A stretch of 64,000 nucleotides of DNA from Nocardia aobensis NBRC 100429. GTDB lineage: Bacteria > Actinomycetota > Actinomycetes > Mycobacteriales > Mycobacteriaceae. Of this stretch, positions 17,534-25,803 are shown in pieces. The notes beneath the pieces were generated by a model. The model saw only the letters and a program-made list of their open reading frames with translations, searched no databases and was not told where the DNA came from. The stretch spans positions 1-64,000 of the forward strand of contig NZ_BAFQ01000038.1 in the NCBI RefSeq assembly GCF_000308375.1, given 5' to 3'. Both the position numbers and the translations under genes were made by a program. Numbering within the stretch: the first letter of the stretch is position 1; each line of letters begins with the position of its first letter.

Positions 17534-19480
17534 ATGGCGCCCGATCCGACTACGCCCGTCGCTACGGGTAATCCGTGGCCGGCGTTGAGTGACTACACGA
17601 AGAACCACACGTCCGGCAAGGATGCGTTGAAGTTCGAGCCGGACGTGGCCCTGGAGGTGGCCGCGGCCGCGGAGAGCACGATCGCCGCGCTGAAGACGTT
17701 GCAGCTCTACACCGACGACCTCACCGCCGGCTCGCCGGTGTCGAATCTCGCGTCGGGTACCGCGCTGGGCAAGAAGTTCGGTACCGAGGCCACCGATCTG
17801 AAGACGGTCTTCGAGGACCACAAGACGATCCTCGGCCAGATGATCGACACGTTCATCGCGGCCGGCAAGGCCTACGGCAAGATGGACGGCTTCAACTCCG
17901 CGCTGCTCGACAACGTCAGCGGTAAACCGGACTACATGTGGGACGCCGACGGCCTGGATCCGATGGGTGATCCGCCGAAAGTGCCGGGGACCACCGACGA
18001 TTTGAAGAATCCCGTCAACGCGATGGACAACAAGGCGGGATTGCAGTCGTTCCAGTCCTCGACCATCAGTCCCGAAGCGCCCGACTACATGAGCTGGTAC
18101 GACCTGTTCCAGGTCGGCAACTACATCCGGGTGAACAAGGTGGCCGAGAATCTCGCCAACCACGCGGGCACCTGGTGGTGGATGGCGTCCGAGGTGAACA
18201 AGGTGTACTCGGATCTGCTCAACAAGATCGACTCGGTGACCGTCGACAAGTGGAGCGGGCCGGGTAAGGAGACCGCGGTGGCGGCGGTGCAGGCCTACGG
18301 CAAGAGCATCCCGGGGCTGTCCACCGCGATCAGGGGCACCGGCGATCTGCTCGTCTACAGCTCTGGGTGGTTGAACGAGACCCAGTACAGCATGCCGCCG
18401 AACAACGAAGCCGACGCGAAGACGCAGCAGCAGTGGATCCAAACCGTTCGCGAAAGTTTCCGGCGCACCTACGTCTTCGGGATGAACCAGTCCTCGTCGC
18501 ACGTCCCGGTACTGCCCGCGGCCGCCGCGGCATTCGGCCAGATTCCCGCCAACCCGTACAACCCGACGGGGCAGAACCCACCGGGCAGCCAGAATCCCCC
18601 GGGCAGTCAGAACCCGCCCGGTAGTCAGAACCCACCGGGCGGCAGCACCCCACCCGGCGGCTCGACCCCGCCGGGCGGTACGACTCCGGGCGGCACACCC
18701 GACGACGCGCAGGCCAAGGCCGCGCAGCAGGCGGCGGCCCGGCAGCAGCGGGAGGCGTTGGCGCAGCAGCAGAAACAGGCCGCGGAATTCGAGAAGCAGC
18801 AGAAGGAAACCCAGCAGCAGCAACACAAGGAACAGCAGCAGCAACAGCAACAGCAGGAACAACAACAGAAGCAGCAGGAACAGCTTCAGAAGCAGCAGGA
18901 GCAGCAGCAGGCGGCCGCCCAGCAACAGCAGCAACAGCAGCAGGTCATGTCCGCTGTCCAGCAGCTGATGTCGGCCGCGCAGCAGGGCGTGCAGCAGTTG
19001 ATGCAGGCGTTCCAGCAGGTTGCCCAGACCCTGACGCAGCAACAGCAGCAGGACGCGCTCGCCAAGGCCGGACTGGGTGATATTCCGGGGCTGAGTATTC
19101 CGGGTATGGACGGTTCGGATCCGCTGTCCGCCCTGGCCGGAGGCGGTGCGGGCGGCGGCGGTGGCGGTGTGCCCGGCGGCGGTGCCGGGGTGCCGGGGCT
19201 GCCCGCGCTCAGTCGCGATCTGGCGCAGGCCTCCAAGTTGTTCCCGCGGGCGAGCACGCTCAGCACGGCGCTGAGTGCCAACACCGTCGATTCCGCGACC
19301 GGCCGGGCCGGCGCCGCGCCGATGGCCGGCACTCCCGGATCGCCGGGGGCGGCCGGTGCGGGCGCGCAGAATCAGCAGGGCAAGGAGCACAAGCGGCCCG
19401 CCTATCTGGATTCGGTCGAGCATCTCGAGGACGCGCTCGGCGATGCGCCCGTGGTCGTGAAACCGGTCGTCGAGAAATGA
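17534..19480 (+). CDS. EspB-like secreted ESX substrate with Gln-rich C-terminal region
   Basis: 648 residues; ATG preceded by AGGAG nine bases upstream. The first about 300 residues are helical and carry both halves of an ESX substrate hairpin: Y-G-K-M-D at 114-118 (YxxxD export tail motif) and W-S-G at 240-242 (WxG turn), the combination found in the PE-PPE-like fold of EspB. Then comes a repeated NPPGSQ/STPPGG linker (about 340-390), a Gln-rich tract (about 395-520) and a Gly-rich, Ala-rich end with no membrane anchor. Its stop overlaps the start of the EspG gene that follows (ATGA), which suggests translational coupling of substrate and chaperone. Identity as EspB is by architecture, not by sequence alignment. 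Confidence 0.6.
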   Translation: MAPDPTTPVATGNPWPALSDYTKNHTSGKDALKFEPDVALEVAAAAESTIAALKTLQLYTDDLTAGSPVSNLASGTALGKKFGTEATDLKTVFEDHKTILGQMIDTFIAAGKAYGKMDGFNSALLDNVSGKPDYMWDADGLDPMGDPPKVPGTTDDLKNPVNAMDNKAGLQSFQSSTISPEAPDYMSWYDLFQVGNYIRVNKVAENLANHAGTWWWMASEVNKVYSDLLNKIDSVTVDKWSGPGKETAVAAVQAYGKSIPGLSTAIRGTGDLLVYSSGWLNETQYSMPPNNEADAKTQQQWIQTVRESFRRTYVFGMNQSSSHVPVLPAAAAAFGQIPANPYNPTGQNPPGSQNPPGSQNPPGSQNPPGGSTPPGGSTPPGGTTPGGTPDDAQAKAAQQAAARQQREALAQQQKQAAEFEKQQKETQQQQHKEQQQQQQQQEQQQKQQEQLQKQQEQQQAAAQQQQQQQQVMSAVQQLMSAAQQGVQQLMQAFQQVAQTLTQQQQQDALAKAGLGDIPGLSIPGMDGSDPLSALAGGGAGGGGGGVPGGGAGVPGLPALSRDLAQASKLFPRASTLSTALSANTVDSATGRAGAAPMAGTPGSPGAAGAGAQNQQGKEHKRPAYLDSVEHLEDALGDAPVVVKPVVEK

Positions 19481-20289
19481 CACGCAGCTGGAGCTTCACC
19501 GATCTCGAATTCGTCGTCCTGTGGCGGCATTTCGGTGACGAGGGGCCACCGCGTCCATTCGTCTACACCACCGACATTCCGCTGGAGGACGACTTCCAGC
19601 GCGAATGCACGCGGCTGCGCGACCGGATGCTGGCGCGGCCCGACCACACCCTGTTCGACGCGGTGCGAGACTGCACCCGGCCCGATCTCGCCGTCCTGGT
19701 CACGGGCTTCGACGGCCACGACCCCCATCGCGGCGAGGGAGCGGTCCGCCTGCTGGCAGCCCGGCGCGAGGACCGCGGCTACCTGCTCACCCAACTACCC
19801 GGCCGCACCCTGTTGCACGCCGGGGGATTCACGATGGTGCAGTGCGATCCGCTGCGGCTGGCCGATATGGTCGCGGATGCGCTGCCGCCGGTCGACGCCG
19901 GCGTCTTCGGGCACATCCTGCTGCCGCCCGATCCGGAATCGCCGGCCGGAGCCGCCGAAGCGCACTACATATCGGCCGACAGCGCGGGCGGCGCCCCGCA
20001 ACTGTGGGACAGCTACGACGAGCCCGCCGATGCCGCCGGGCAGCGCTTCCTCGACATCGTCCCGGAACGCTCCGGAACCATCGAAATCGCCCAGGGCGTC
20101 TCGCGTTTCGGCCCGCGTGGTCGTACGGTCCGTCATCTGGACTGGCGCGACCTGCCCGGCGACGGCCGCTACGTGATCCAGGCGGGCCCGCCGCGCACCG
20201 CCACCGGCGTGGACCGGCAGGGACTGATCGCCGCCGTCAACGCCGAGATCATCACCGTCGTCCGCGCGATCAAGGACGAGCGCGTCTGA
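19477..20289 (+). CDS. espG: ESX secretion-associated chaperone, EspG family (copy 1)
   Basis: 270 residues. The N-terminal WSFTDLEFVVLWR segment, central beta-rich region and C-terminal helix ending in RAIKDERV fit EspG proteins, which bind the tip of PE-PPE dimers in the cytosol and keep them soluble before export. It overlaps the EspB-like gene by four bases, so its client may be that protein rather than the PE/PPE pair further on. A second EspG lies at 24151-24939. No signal peptide or membrane segment is visible. Confidence 0.75.
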   Translation: MTRSWSFTDLEFVVLWRHFGDEGPPRPFVYTTDIPLEDDFQRECTRLRDRMLARPDHTLFDAVRDCTRPDLAVLVTGFDGHDPHRGEGAVRLLAARREDRGYLLTQLPGRTLLHAGGFTMVQCDPLRLADMVADALPPVDAGVFGHILLPPDPESPAGAAEAHYISADSAGGAPQLWDSYDEPADAAGQRFLDIVPERSGTIEIAQGVSRFGPRGRTVRHLDWRDLPGDGRYVIQAGPPRTATGVDRQGLIAAVNAEIITVVRAIKDERV

Positions 20290-20336
20290 TCCCGCGGCCG
20301 GACGAGCCGAATTCCGACCGACGAACGAGGAGCACG

Positions 20337-20657
20337 ATGTCCACCGCGACAACCAGATCGGGCGCGATAGCGGTCGAGACCACCGAACAGGGCCTGCCGC
20401 TGCGCATTTCGATCGAAGCGAGCGAATTGCGCCGCGACCCTGCCGAATTGGCCGCCGAACTGCTCCGGCTGTGCTCGCGCGCGGCCGATCGGGCCGGACT
20501 CGCACGGCGACGGCAACTCGCCGAGGCCGGAGTGAGCAGCGATCTGCTCGCCTTGACCGGACTGCCCACGGCGGAGCAGGTCGAACGGCAGGAACTGATC
20601 GACGAGCAGGAGTACGACACGGAGCCGCAGAGCTGGCTGAGGTCGGTGGAGTGGTAG
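20337..20657 (+). CDS. Small EspL/YbaB-like ESX-associated protein
   Basis: 106 residues from an ATG with GAGGAG eight bases upstream. The pattern ETTEQGLPLRISI, then RRDPAELAAELLRLCSRAADRAG, is the beta-strand/helix layout of the YbaB/EbfC family to which mycobacterial EspL belongs. EspL-type proteins are cytosolic helpers of ESX substrates. A much longer overlapping frame exists upstream in another gene but has no ribosome-binding site and is antisense-like in composition, so the short start is chosen. The next gene also looks YbaB-like, so the two may form a heteromer. Confidence 0.55.
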   Translation: MSTATTRSGAIAVETTEQGLPLRISIEASELRRDPAELAAELLRLCSRAADRAGLARRRQLAEAGVSSDLLALTGLPTAEQVERQELIDEQEYDTEPQSWLRSVEW

Positions 20658-20695
20658 CCCACGAGGCCGGAGACAACGCGAACGAGGGGGAGCAG

Positions 20696-21037
20696 ATGGC
20701 GAATCCGCCCGACCCGAACGGTGTTTCGGTGATGGACGAGTTGGTCGCCCGCACGGAGCGGCAACTGGAACGCATGCGCGATCTCGGCGATCGGATGGCG
20801 GCTGTGCGCGCCCGCGAGACCTCACCGGACGGTGCCGTCACGGTGGAGGTGGACGGTAACGGCGCATTACTCGATCTCATTTTCTCACCGCTGGTGAATC
20901 GGCTCACCCCAGCGGAATTCGAGCAGGTGGTAGTGTCCACCGCGCGCAGCGCCGCCGCCCGGGCGTTCGCGCAACGCGGTGATCTGGTCGCCGCATTCAA
21001 CGAGGAGAACGGCGCGGGTACGCGCGAGATTCACTGA
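20696..21037 (+). CDS. YbaB/EbfC-like small protein
   Basis: 113 residues. ATG at 20696 follows GAGGGGGAG at ideal spacing; an alternative GTG at 20651 would overlap the previous stop. The sequence has a coiled N-terminal helix (ELVARTERQLERMRDLGDRM), then a VTVEVDGNGALLDLIF strand pair and a C-terminal helix with ARSAAARAFAQ, the typical YbaB/EbfC order of helix, strands, helix. YbaB proteins bind nucleoid DNA; ESX-linked relatives act in substrate handling. Its role here is inferred from position. Confidence 0.55.
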   Translation: MANPPDPNGVSVMDELVARTERQLERMRDLGDRMAAVRARETSPDGAVTVEVDGNGALLDLIFSPLVNRLTPAEFEQVVVSTARSAAARAFAQRGDLVAAFNEENGAGTREIH

Positions 21038-21161
21038 CGCGTAACGCGTTCTTAAGCTGCGCGCGTGCCAATCTACGTCGTCGCCTGTTGCAATTGCTCG
21101 GTAGATGTTCGATCCGCCGGTTACGCGAGCGCGAATCGGCTTACCGGGCAGGGGCTTTCAG

Positions 21162-21476
21162 ATGGGCGAGTTGGTAGCAGTACCGGAGGCGATCCGTCGC
21201 TACGGGGACACGGCGGCCGCGATGGCCACCGAAACACTCTCCGCGGGCACCGTGAACCAGGCGGTGGCGATCGCCGCGGCCGTTCCGGTCTTCGGACTGA
21301 TCGGTCAGGACTTTCTCGCGACATACGCGCTGGCGCAGGCCAATCACCTGAGTTCGGTCGTGGAGCTGGCAACCGTGCACGCCGGAACCGCGGTCACCGC
21401 GCATCAGAGTGCCGCCACCTACGCGGCGACCGACCAGGACAACGCCGACCTGCTCGGCGGAATCGGTCGCGCGTGA
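21162..21476 (+). CDS. EspC-like secreted ESX substrate with YxxxD tail
   Basis: 104 residues from ATG 21162, which is preceded by CAGGGG; the upstream ATG at 21105 in the same frame would add an Arg-rich 19-residue tail and lacks a good ribosome-binding site. Two Ala-rich helices joined by a turn end in Y-A-A-T-D (87-91), the general ESX export signal. Length and tail match the EspC family (DUF2580, T7SS_ESX_EspC). Its TGA overlaps the ATG of the next gene by one base (TGATG), so the pair is probably co-translated and may be co-exported, as EspA/EspC are in mycobacteria. Confidence 0.65.
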   Translation: MGELVAVPEAIRRYGDTAAAMATETLSAGTVNQAVAIAAAVPVFGLIGQDFLATYALAQANHLSSVVELATVHAGTAVTAHQSAATYAATDQDNADLLGGIGRA

Positions 21477-22852
21477 TGGAACCGGGCCTGGACCGGTCGA
21501 TCGTCGACCTGTTGCGTCAGAGCGCGATGGGGTCGATCGTGGACCGGCCGGTCAACGACGTACTGCGGGACATGGGGCTGCCGGGCCTGCCGCAGCTGCC
21601 GCCGGCCCCGCCGCTGCCGCAGCTTCCGCCGCTGCCGGTGCTCGACCTGCACGCGCTGACCAAACCGATCACGGATCTGGCCAGCAGTTTCGGAACCGGC
21701 AAACTCGGCTCGGGCGCGGATCCGACGCAGGTGCTCTCCCAGGTGTCGGCCGTCTTGCAGACCGTCGTTCAGCTGGGCATCACGGCGATACAGACGGCGA
21801 TGTCGCTGTGGCAGGGCGCGGGCGCGTTGTCGGCGGCTGCCACATCGACCCAGGCGGCCGCCGACGGAACCGCGGTGGCGGGGCAGGGGGCGCAGATGTC
21901 GCTCGGCACCACCGCCGCGGCCGGCAGCGTCTTCACCGGCAATGCGCTGATGACGGGCATCACCTCGCAGTATCTGACCACGCTCGCGGCGGCGGCCCCG
22001 TTCATCGTGACCCCGCCGGGGCAGGTGTTCGTGCTGGCGATGTCGGCGCAGACGCTGGCCGAGGCGCTCGCCGTGGTCACCAAGACGCGAGTCGAATTGA
22101 CCGCGCACAGCGCGAAGATGGCGCACACGGGGCAGAAGGTCAAGATCACCAATGTGCCGCACGGGGTCTCGAATGTCGCCGCGCAGCGGGTGCCGGTGCC
22201 GCAGTCGTCGCTGAAGTCCGTGGCCGGTACCACGTCCCGGCTCAGCGCTACCCCGTCCGCCATGTCGCCGGCCACGGGCGCGTCGAGTTCGGGCGGCGCC
22301 GCGAGCTCTGCGACGCAATACGTTTCGCAGGCACTGCAGATGGTGCAATCGTTGTCGGCCGTCGGCGGTGCGGGCGCGCAGGCGGCCACGAACCTCACCG
22401 GCCGCGCCGCGAAACCGATCGCGGCGCCGGTTCCGCCGTCGGGCGGAGCTCCGACGGCCACCGGATCCGGAGCCGGCGCACCCGGCGGAATCGGCGCCCC
22501 GGCCGCCGGCGCACCGGAGATGTCGTCGCCGCTGCAGGCCGCGCGCACCCCGTCGATCATGACGGAGGCGGCCGTCACCGCCGGCACCGAGTCCGCGATC
22601 GCCTCGACCGGCACGACCGGCGGTCCGGGCATGATGCCGATGACGCCCGGAGCGGGCGCCGCCGGAATGGCCCGCGCCGCTTCGGATTCCGGCAGCGCGA
22701 GCGATGCGGTGCGCGGTCAGCTCGTCACGGCCGCCCACGGTAACGACGTCGTGGGCGATATCGCCGGAGTCTCCCTTCCCGTGGTCGGCGCCGCCGATGC
22801 GGTCACCACCACCCCGGACACCGAGCCACCGGACAAAGCTCTCACCCTCTAG
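21476..22852 (+). CDS. Ala/Pro-rich ESX-linked protein of unknown function
   Basis: 458 residues from the ATG that overlaps the EspC-like stop. I do not recognise a family. Visible features: a Pro/Leu-rich segment at about 38-62 (LPQLPPAPPLPQLPPLP), Ala-rich helical regions at about 90-200 with two hydrophobic stretches (around 80-110 and 150-200), and a long low-complexity Ala/Gly/Ser/Pro C-terminal half. The coupling to an EspC-like partner and the two-part helical plus disordered build resemble EspA/EspB-type secreted partners. It could also be a membrane-associated chaperone. Confidence in the gene is high, in the role low. Confidence 0.7.
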   Translation: MEPGLDRSIVDLLRQSAMGSIVDRPVNDVLRDMGLPGLPQLPPAPPLPQLPPLPVLDLHALTKPITDLASSFGTGKLGSGADPTQVLSQVSAVLQTVVQLGITAIQTAMSLWQGAGALSAAATSTQAAADGTAVAGQGAQMSLGTTAAAGSVFTGNALMTGITSQYLTTLAAAAPFIVTPPGQVFVLAMSAQTLAEALAVVTKTRVELTAHSAKMAHTGQKVKITNVPHGVSNVAAQRVPVPQSSLKSVAGTTSRLSATPSAMSPATGASSSGGAASSATQYVSQALQMVQSLSAVGGAGAQAATNLTGRAAKPIAAPVPPSGGAPTATGSGAGAPGGIGAPAAGAPEMSSPLQAARTPSIMTEAAVTAGTESAIASTGTTGGPGMMPMTPGAGAAGMARAASDSGSASDAVRGQLVTAAHGNDVVGDIAGVSLPVVGAADAVTTTPDTEPPDKALTL

Positions 22853-22861
22853 GAGTTCGCG

Positions 22862-23158
22862 ATGGAATTCGATCCCGTAGTCGCGGCGCGTACCGCCGCC
22901 GATCTCGACGCACTCGCCGACCGTCTGGAGGCGGGCCTGCAGGCCGACACTCCCGCGCTGTCGGTCGCCGCACCCGGCGTCGACGAGGTGTCGCTGCGCG
23001 CGGCGACGACGCTGACCGAGGTCGGCGCGTCGTTCGACTCGTCCGGCCATCTCGGCGTCCAGGAGCTGCGCAAATTGGCCGCCACCCTCCGGGCGCAGTC
23101 GCGCGGGCTGTCCCGGATGGACAGCGACAACGCCGCCGACCTCGGCGCCACGGCCTGA
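22862..23158 (+). CDS. PE family protein
   Basis: 98 residues, ATG after AGGAG. The helix-turn-helix with PGVDEVSLRAAT in the turn region matches the PE domain (PF00934) over its full length, with no C-terminal extension. The position of the usual YxxxD/E tail is L-S-R-M-D here, so the tyrosine appears to be replaced. The PPE gene follows 15 bp later, the standard PE-PPE pair that forms a heterodimer, bound by EspG and exported by the ESX machine. Confidence 0.7.
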   Translation: MEFDPVVAARTAADLDALADRLEAGLQADTPALSVAAPGVDEVSLRAATTLTEVGASFDSSGHLGVQELRKLAATLRAQSRGLSRMDSDNAADLGATA

Positions 23159-23173
23159 TCGGGGCACGACGAC

Positions 23174-24142
23174 ATGGTCGAACCGCCGGGTGACGGCTTC
23201 ACCGGGGTGGTCTGGGAAGCCCGACCCACCGAGCGGCTGGCGCGGGAGCTGACGACGGGCCCGGGCTCGGTGCCGATGGCCGAGGCCGCCTCCGCCTGGG
23301 GGCGCCTGGCCGCGAATTTCGGTGCCGCCGTGCTGGATTACGACCGGATCGTCTCCGATATCCGCGGCCACTGGCAGTCCGACCGCAGTGACGAGGTCCT
23401 GGAACGTATCGCGCGGATGCGGGATTGGCTGCTCGACGCCGCGACCGCCGCCGGGCGCAATGCCACCCACGCCGCCGAACAGGCCGCGGCGTACGAGGTG
23501 GCCCGGCTGGCGATGCCGCATATCGCGGAGATCGCGGCGCTGGAACAGGCGATGCACACCGTGCAGGCCATCGGGGCCGCGATGGGCGCGCCGCTGGTCG
23601 GCGCCGCCGCCGACATCAGTGCCGATCAGGACGTCGCCAAAGCCGGTGCGGCCCGGGTGATGCGCACCTACGAGGCCGCCACCGAACCGCTCGCGATGCC
23701 GTGGCAGCAGCTCGAGCCGCCGGTGCTGGCCACCGGCGACGCCCTCGCGGGGGAGCAGGCAGCCGCCGCGGTGGCCGCCGAATCGGCGCCCGCGATGTCC
23801 GCGATCGCCGGTATGCCCGCCATGCCGAACCTGGCCGCCTTCGAGATGCCGCGCGTCCTCACCGGCACCCGCGTCCAGACCGTCGCCCGGGTCACGCAAT
23901 CGACCGAATTCACCGCGTTGCAGGCCTCGCCCCCGCAGACCGGCACGGCAGCCGGTCAAGCGGTCCCCGCCGCGGCCGGTCCCGCCGGCGCGCAGTCCGA
24001 GGAGGAACGCACCGCCCGGGCCGGGGTGGCGGACGCATCCGGCGTCGGCGACTTCGAGTTCGATGCCGGATTCGCCGCCGCCCCAGCGGTCCTCGGTGGT
24101 GTCGAGGCGCCGCCCGCGACCGGAACCGCGAGTCCCGCGTAA
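23174..24142 (+). CDS. PPE family protein
   Basis: 322 residues. The N-terminal about 170 residues follow the PPE domain (PF00823): VVWEARPTERLARELTTGPG, then M-x-EAASAWGRLAANF, and W-Q-S at 67-69 in the place of the WxG turn. The remaining half is Ala/Pro-rich and poorly conserved, as in most PPE proteins. It pairs with the PE protein encoded just upstream, and an EspG gene follows nine bases later. Start ATG and GTG choices differ little. Likely secreted or surface-located. Confidence 0.75.
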   Translation: MVEPPGDGFTGVVWEARPTERLARELTTGPGSVPMAEAASAWGRLAANFGAAVLDYDRIVSDIRGHWQSDRSDEVLERIARMRDWLLDAATAAGRNATHAAEQAAAYEVARLAMPHIAEIAALEQAMHTVQAIGAAMGAPLVGAAADISADQDVAKAGAARVMRTYEAATEPLAMPWQQLEPPVLATGDALAGEQAAAAVAAESAPAMSAIAGMPAMPNLAAFEMPRVLTGTRVQTVARVTQSTEFTALQASPPQTGTAAGQAVPAAAGPAGAQSEEERTARAGVADASGVGDFEFDAGFAAAPAVLGGVEAPPATGTASPA

Positions 24143-24150
24143 GGAGAGTC

Positions 24151-24939
24151 ATGGCGACCCTGACCAACGACGCCGTCCTGGCCGTCGCCGAGTTGCTCGG
24201 CGTGCAGACGTTGCCGCTGGTGCTCGCGGTCGGTCCGCGGCAGGACTCGATCGACGCCTTCACCGCCGCGCGAGCCGAGGCGTTGCGCGGGCTGCGCGGT
24301 GCCGGACTCGTGGACCGTTACGACGACGTCGACCCGGAACTCGGTGCGGCCCTGTCGATTCTGGCCCGGCCCGAATCCGAACTCGCGGCGCGGATCGTCA
24401 CCGCGGCCGGTGTGCGCCGAGTGTCGGTGGTACGGCGCGGCGCGGGGCACGCGGTCGCCGTCCGTACCGGTGACGAGATCGACGTCCGCACCGTCTGGGC
24501 CGACGCGGGCGGCGCGGCGCTGGCCCGCCCGGTCCTGGACGTACTCGGTCCCGCCGAACCCGCGGATATCGCGAGCTTCAGCGCTGTCACCGACGAGCTC
24601 GCGCAGCGTCTCGACAACGCTACGGCCGCAATCGAATTCGCCGAGGCCCTGTACGGCTCGGACGTGGCCGAACGCGCGGCGATCGAATTCGGCATGGCGC
24701 TGTCGCAGTGCCACGCGCACGCCGAGATCGTCGCCTACGTCCACGCCGACGGCATCACCACCCGATCGTCCGGCGCCGTGGCGGTGTACGACACCGCCCG
24801 GGGCCGGATCGCGGCCAGCCCGGGCGCCGCATCCGACCAGCGGATGTGGACCACCTTCACGCCGGGATCCGATCATCGCGTCGCACAGGCGATTACGGCG
24901 CTGATCGGCACCTTGCCCGGGGGAAGGTGGATGCCCTAG
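24151..24939 (+). CDS. espG: ESX secretion-associated chaperone, EspG family (copy 2)
   Basis: 262 residues, ATG after AAGGAGAG. Starts with TLTNDAVLAVAELLGVQTLPLVL and shows the alternating strands of EspG (RRVSVVRRGAGHAVAVRTGDEI), then the AEIVAYVHADG and MWTTFTPGSDHRVAQAI segments common in the family. It is directly behind PE-PPE, so these are the expected clients. The two EspG proteins in this locus are clearly diverged, which suggests each serves a different substrate set. Confidence 0.7.
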   Translation: MATLTNDAVLAVAELLGVQTLPLVLAVGPRQDSIDAFTAARAEALRGLRGAGLVDRYDDVDPELGAALSILARPESELAARIVTAAGVRRVSVVRRGAGHAVAVRTGDEIDVRTVWADAGGAALARPVLDVLGPAEPADIASFSAVTDELAQRLDNATAAIEFAEALYGSDVAERAAIEFGMALSQCHAHAEIVAYVHADGITTRSSGAVAVYDTARGRIAASPGAASDQRMWTTFTPGSDHRVAQAITALIGTLPGGRWMP

Positions 24940-24986
24940 CTCGCGAAATCCCGTGCCAGTGACCACCTGTACCACCGAACCGCATG

Positions 24987-25014
24987 ACCGGAAAACGCCG
25001 CAATACCGGAAAAC
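24987..25014. promoter_or_regulatory. Direct repeat upstream of esxB
   Basis: The 10-mer accggaaaac occurs at 24987-24996 and again at 25005-25014, 18 bp start to start, in an A-rich patch of the 93-bp gap between espG and the WXG100 genes. This is a plausible regulator-binding direct repeat or promoter region giving the WXG100 pair its own expression. No confident -10/-35 is assigned. Confidence 0.4.
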
Positions 25015-25032
25015 ACAGAGAGGGGCCCGACG

Positions 25033-25368
25033 ATGGCCGGACAGCAAATCAGTAACGATGCAGCGAGTACTTCGCAGGCGCAGACCGATATGGCCAACTC
25101 GGTCGATCGCATCCGCGCCACCATCGCCCGCGTGACCGAGGCGGTCGACTCCGCCAAGCGTGGCTGGCAGGGCGACGCGTTCTCGGCGTGCAACAAGGCC
25201 GCCCAGGACTGGGACGAGGAAGCGGCCAAGCTGAACCAGATCCTCAACGAGATGACCGAGGAAGTCGGCCACGGTAACAAGACCTACACCGGCCTGGAGA
25301 GCGAGAACGAGAACGAGTTCCGTCAGCTCATCTCGCAGACCGGCGGTCTGACCAACCTCGGCGTCTGA
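25033..25368 (+). CDS. esxB: WXG100 protein, EsxB/CFP-10-like
   Basis: 111 residues, ATG after AGAGGGG. Helical hairpin with W-Q-G at 45-47 and the export tail Y-T-G-L-E at 85-89 (YxxxE), which marks it as the CFP-10-like partner that is read by EccC. The EsxA-like gene follows at once; the two form a heterodimer secreted by the ESX machine and are needed for co-export of other substrates in characterised systems. It has a longer C-terminal end (about 20 residues) after the tail motif. Confidence 0.85.
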   Translation: MAGQQISNDAASTSQAQTDMANSVDRIRATIARVTEAVDSAKRGWQGDAFSACNKAAQDWDEEAAKLNQILNEMTEEVGHGNKTYTGLESENENEFRQLISQTGGLTNLGV

Positions 25369-25417
25369 GGCGAATCCAGCACAACCGTTCCACCGCACAC
25401 GTACGAAAGGTAGTGAC

Positions 25418-25729
25418 ATGCTTTACGAAAGAACAGTTCTCCAGGAGCTTTCCGACCTGCTGAACGGCTTCCACAAGGACCTGCAGTCCGAGGCGAGCAA
25501 CCTGCAGGACTGCGCGGCCAAGCTGGCCCAGGCGTGGGAGGGCAACGCCGGTCTCGAGGCGTTCCAGAAGTCGAAGCAGAAGTGGGACCAGCAGTTCGGT
25601 GACATAAACGGCGACAGCGACCCCAGCACCGCCATGGGCAAGGTGTCGGCGCTGTCCAAGGCCGTCTCCGCCGCGATGAACAACGCGACCGCCGCGGACA
25701 AGGTCGTCGCCAACGGCTTCGGCGGCTGA
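25418..25729 (+). CDS. esxA: WXG100 protein, EsxA/ESAT-6-like
   Basis: 103 residues, ATG after GAAAGGTAG. Two amphipathic helices with W-E-G at 40-42. It lacks a YxxxD/E tail, as expected for the ESAT-6-like half of the dimer with EsxB. Last gene of the plus-strand substrate cluster; a perfect 18-bp hairpin lies 28 bp beyond its stop. Confidence 0.85.
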   Translation: MLYERTVLQELSDLLNGFHKDLQSEASNLQDCAAKLAQAWEGNAGLEAFQKSKQKWDQQFGDINGDSDPSTAMGKVSALSKAVSAAMNNATAADKVVANGFGG

Positions 25730-25757
25730 GTCCGGCACAGCCGCAACTGTTTTCACC

Positions 25758-25800
25758 ACGAAGGTCCCGCCCGATGTCCCAGATCGGGCGGGACCTTCGT
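25758..25800. terminator. Bidirectional terminator between esxA and eccE
   Basis: Arms 25758-25775 and 25783-25800 are perfect reverse complements over 18 bp with a 7-base loop. It sits between the convergent ends of esxA (stop 25729) and eccE (stop at 25804). No U-run follows on either strand, which is common for actinobacterial terminators. Confidence 0.8.
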
Positions 25801-25803
25801 CGT

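Noticed and set aside
18780..18960. Triplet microsatellite as a separate element
   Set aside because: It is the coding Gln tract of the EspB-like gene, kept in frame.
21419..23959. Minus-strand frame of 846 codons across EspC-like, PE and PPE genes
   Set aside because: Crosses several well-supported plus-strand genes with ribosome-binding sites; no family features.
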